NCBI RefSeq assembly: GCF_000737865.1 | Contig: NZ_CP007287.1 | Location: forward strand, 1,268,252-1,332,251 | Direction of reading: 5' to 3' | Length of the DNA: 64,000 bases | DNA from: Bifidobacterium coryneforme | GTDB lineage: Bacteria > Actinomycetota > Actinomycetes > Actinomycetales > Bifidobacteriaceae | Shown here: positions 62,456 to 64,000 of the stretch, one piece after another | Position numbering within the stretch: position 1 is the stretch's first letter | Layout: each line of letters opens with the position of its first letter | Position numbers and translations under genes: made by a program | Notes under the pieces: generated by a model | What the model saw: only the letters and a program-made list of their open reading frames with translations | Told to the model about the DNA's origin: nothing | The model's database searches: none

Positions 62456-62572
62456 ATGTATCAGTTTTTCCCATCTGTGCGGCTATATACCGCAATCACT
62501 ATCAGACTGTGTCTGGGATCAGGCATATCTCTTCCCCTATGCCCAGTCGATATACAGCTTTTTGGTCGCTAG
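62456..62572 (+). CDS. Possible 38-aa peptide within the candidate RNA
   Basis: ATG at 62456 with GGAG 5-6 nt upstream opens a 38-codon frame (MYQFFPSVRLYTAITIRL and onward, ending VDIQLFGR). It is moderately hydrophobic with two Cys and matches no family I know. Its stop codon sits in the loop of the TTGGTC/GACCAA hairpin. It could be a leader or regulatory peptide, or chance. Confidence 0.2.
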   Translation: MYQFFPSVRLYTAITIRLCLGSGISLPLCPVDIQLFGR

Positions 62573-62742
62573 ACCAATCCCGAACCATGCCCATCACCCC
62601 GTTCACCTGGCAGCCGCAGGCCGGAAAGTGGAGTGGTTGGTTCGATAAAAGTAAACGCGCCTAGCTCCATTTCCCCCGGCTGCCATGTTCGTCGACCCAT
62701 ATGGAATCGGCACACAGCATGGTGCTAGAGCTAGGCCGCGAT

Positions 62743-62775
62743 AGGACGGACCGCGAACCACTCACGGTCCGTCCT
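62743..62775 (+). terminator. Terminator-like hairpin ending the candidate RNA
   Basis: AGGACGGACCG / CGGTCCGTCCT form a perfect 11-bp stem with an 11-nt loop, followed by TTCAATAA. The U tract is modest. It is consistent with termination of a transcript started at ~62368. Confidence 0.6.
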
Positions 62776-62922
62776 TTCAATAAGCCTAGCAACAACCAGC
62801 GGTTCCAGGGCAAAGTCCCCACATGAACATCTCGCCACGGCACATAGGGCAATCGGTCTTGCTTCAATCCTTCAGAACTTGCCCGTCACAGGACCGAGAG
62901 ATTTGCTGACAGGAAGAAACAG

Positions 62923-62958
62923 AGAACCCCCGCAGGCTTTGTGCCTGTAGGGGGTTCT
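62923..62958 (-). terminator. Terminator after tRNA-Met
   Basis: AGAACCCCC / GGGGGTTCT with an inner GCAGGC/GCCTG stem forms a long hairpin immediately after the tRNA 3' end on the minus strand. Confidence 0.75.
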
Positions 62959-62959
62959 T

Positions 62960-63036
62960 TGGTGGGGCCTCAGGGGCTTGAACCCTGGACCGAACGATTA
63001 TGAGTCGTTTGCTCTAACCGACTGAGCTAAGGCCCC
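62960..63036 (-). tRNA. tRNA-Met (anticodon CAU)
   Basis: On the minus strand the acceptor GGGGCCT pairs with AGGCCCC, the D arm is GCTC/GAGC, the anticodon loop CTCATAA has a CAU anticodon, and the T arm is CCAGG-GTTCAAG-CCCCTG with the GTTCAA loop (one imperfect pair). The discriminator A is followed by an encoded CCA. The stem ACGA/TCGT resembles both elongator Met and the lysidine-modified Ile(CAU) tRNA; elongator Met is favoured but not certain. It lacks the C1-A72 mismatch of initiator tRNA. Confidence 0.93.
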
Positions 63037-63106
63037 GCGCCGATCACATCGGCCAGAGTCATGGTATCAAAACGACTCGTCATCAGCCAGGTACGGTTCG
63101 TCGAAC

Positions 63107-64000
63107 CTACTTGGTGACCTGGTTGTAGACCGGCAGACCCATGTAGCCGAAGGGAACCTGACGAACCTGCTTGCCGGCCACTGCGGAGACCTTCCTGTAC
63201 CAGAGCGGCAGCACCGGAAGATCCCTGAGGAGGACGGCCTCGGCCTGGCGGTAATCCTGCATGGCTTCGTCCTGGTCGGTCTTGGAGGCGGCTTGGGCAA
63301 GAAGGGTGTCATACTCCGCACTCTTGTAGTCCCCGTTGTTCAACCCCTTGCCGTCCGCCTGACTGGAGGCATATCCCTGAACAAGGTAACCCTCGGGATG
63401 GGGATAGTCCGAGGTGATGCCGGAATTGAAAATACTGTCGACCTGGCGATTATGAACCGCCGTATTGAACTCCTTGCCAGTCGGGAAGATGTTCGACTCC
63501 GTCTTGATGTTCAGAACCTGGGCGTACTCGTGCAGAACCGCATCAACCCAGTCCTTGTCGGTCCCGTCGGCACTGTAGGCAATGCGGAGCGTACCTTCCC
63601 ATGGAGAGATGGCGTCAGCCTCCTCCCAGAGGCTACGGGCCTGGTCCGGATCGTGGTCCAGCACTTTCCTGCCTCCGATGTCGGAGGCGTTCCCTCTGAT
63701 GGTGGGGGCAAGGAAATCGGTGGCTGGAGTGACCGAACCGGCGAAGACCTTGTCGGCTATTTCCGCACGATCAAGGGCATACGACAGGGCCGCCCGGCGC
63801 AGGGCGCCTTCCTGCCCTTGGAAATGCTGCAGGCCTTGCGGGATGGTCAGGGACCGGAAGGCCGGCCCCGGCTTGACCAAGGGATGCAGGCCCGAATCAG
63901 TATGGAACGTTTTCAGGCGGGAAACCGGAACCGTATCGAGCACATCCAGGTGTCCGGCCTGAACATCCGCATAGGCAGCATCAAGACTCTGGTAGTCCCT
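63107..64000 (-). CDS. Peptide ABC transporter substrate-binding protein, 5' end outside window
   Basis: C-terminal 297 codons of a family 5 (OppA-like) solute-binding protein; the frame stays open to the window edge, so the N-terminus and signal peptide are missing. Visible features are ALRRAALSYALDRAEIADKV (the conserved helix before the peptide pocket), DPDQARSLWEEA and EYAQVLNIKTES. It ends GYMGLPVYNQVTK. It differs clearly from the OppA-like protein at 24115-25788, so this is a second peptide or oligopeptide binder. Its transporter partners would lie beyond the window. tRNA-Met follows 70 bp downstream. Confidence 0.9.
   Translation of the reverse strand, partial: RDYQSLDAAYADVQAGHLDVLDTVPVSRLKTFHTDSGLHPLVKPGPAFRSLTIPQGLQHFQGQEGALRRAALSYALDRAEIADKVFAGSVTPATDFLAPTIRGNASDIGGRKVLDHDPDQARSLWEEADAISPWEGTLRIAYSADGTDKDWVDAVLHEYAQVLNIKTESNIFPTGKEFNTAVHNRQVDSIFNSGITSDYPHPEGYLVQGYASSQADGKGLNNGDYKSAEYDTLLAQAASKTDQDEAMQDYRQAEAVLLRDLPVLPLWYRKVSAVAGKQVRQVPFGYMGLPVYNQVTK

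Larger units (their letters stand above)
62368..62775 (+). ncRNA. Candidate structured RNA, about 410 nt
   Basis: This lies between a consensus promoter and a terminator-like hairpin. It contains a cluster of hairpins: TGAGAATCTGC / GCAGAGTCTCA (62416-62442, one mismatch), GCGG-N7-CCGC (62479-62493), CAGAC-N3-GTCTG (62503-62515), TTGGTC-GCTA-GACCAA (62562-62577), and GCCTAGCTC / GAGCTAGGC (62659-62736). GATAGT near 62404 could pair with ACTATC near 62499. I tested by eye against tmRNA, RNase P RNA and SRP RNA signatures and found none. The strand is inferred from the promoter. The rest of 62105-62959 holds no gene that I can support. Confidence 0.35.

Noticed and set aside
62368-62775. tmRNA gene
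   Set aside because: Although the length fits, there is no tRNA-like acceptor/T arm ending, and no tag reading frame ending in LAA/ALAA was found.

Overview
The window reads as chromosomal DNA of a high-GC Gram-positive actinobacterium, most likely Bifidobacterium or a close Bifidobacteriaceae relative. The evidence is about 60% GC, AAGGAGG-type ribosome binding sites, luxS beside recQ, a GH42 beta-galactosidase, the actinobacterial form of DapD, the order prfB-ftsE-ftsX-CHAP hydrolase-smpB, and the order rpmE-prfA-prmC-sua5-wecA. This placement rests on gene content and order; no search was run.

Layout. 25-2142: a divergent DXS-type transketolase and tRNA-Arg(UCU). 2143-4854: an AT-richer accessory block beside that tRNA, with a G10 tract and one GIY-YIG/DUF2075 ATPase gene. 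4855-8359: a membrane-anchored, three-module copper nitrite reductase divergent from a four-cysteine winged-helix regulator. 8425-17226: an MFS transporter, HAD phosphatase, DNA primase, dGTPase-like gene with a single-base frameshift, Ohr, alanine racemase and a GNAT. 17497-20188: luxS and recQ. 20332-25788: a complete oppABCDF-type peptide importer with overlapping genes. 25991-31649: pantothenate kinase, beta-galactosidase, pseudouridine synthase and GlmS. 31805-34753: a polar amino-acid ABC importer with a phased TGCA array resembling ARG boxes upstream. 35071-40804: smpB, a CHAP hydrolase, ftsX, ftsE with a long C-terminal tail, and prfB. 40982-53763: dapD, citrate synthase, methionine aminopeptidase, an HdeD-like membrane protein, PepO, an SSB, exonuclease III, ProS, a PIF1-like helicase and oligoribonuclease. 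54014-59883: guaB, wecA, sua5, prmC, prfA and rpmE. 60092-62104: a diacetyl-reductase-like SDR and a PatB/MalY-type C-S lyase. 62105-62959: an 855-bp region without a clear gene but with a consensus promoter, many hairpins and a terminator, a candidate RNA gene. 62960-64000: tRNA-Met(CAU) and the 3' part of a peptide-binding protein gene.

Most of the window is housekeeping. The less ordinary parts are the nitrite reductase and its probable Fe-S regulator, the GIY-YIG/DUF2075 gene beside the tRNA, the orphan transcription unit at 62.3-62.8 kb, and several operator-like palindromes. No integrase, transposase, CRISPR array or complete mobile element was seen.
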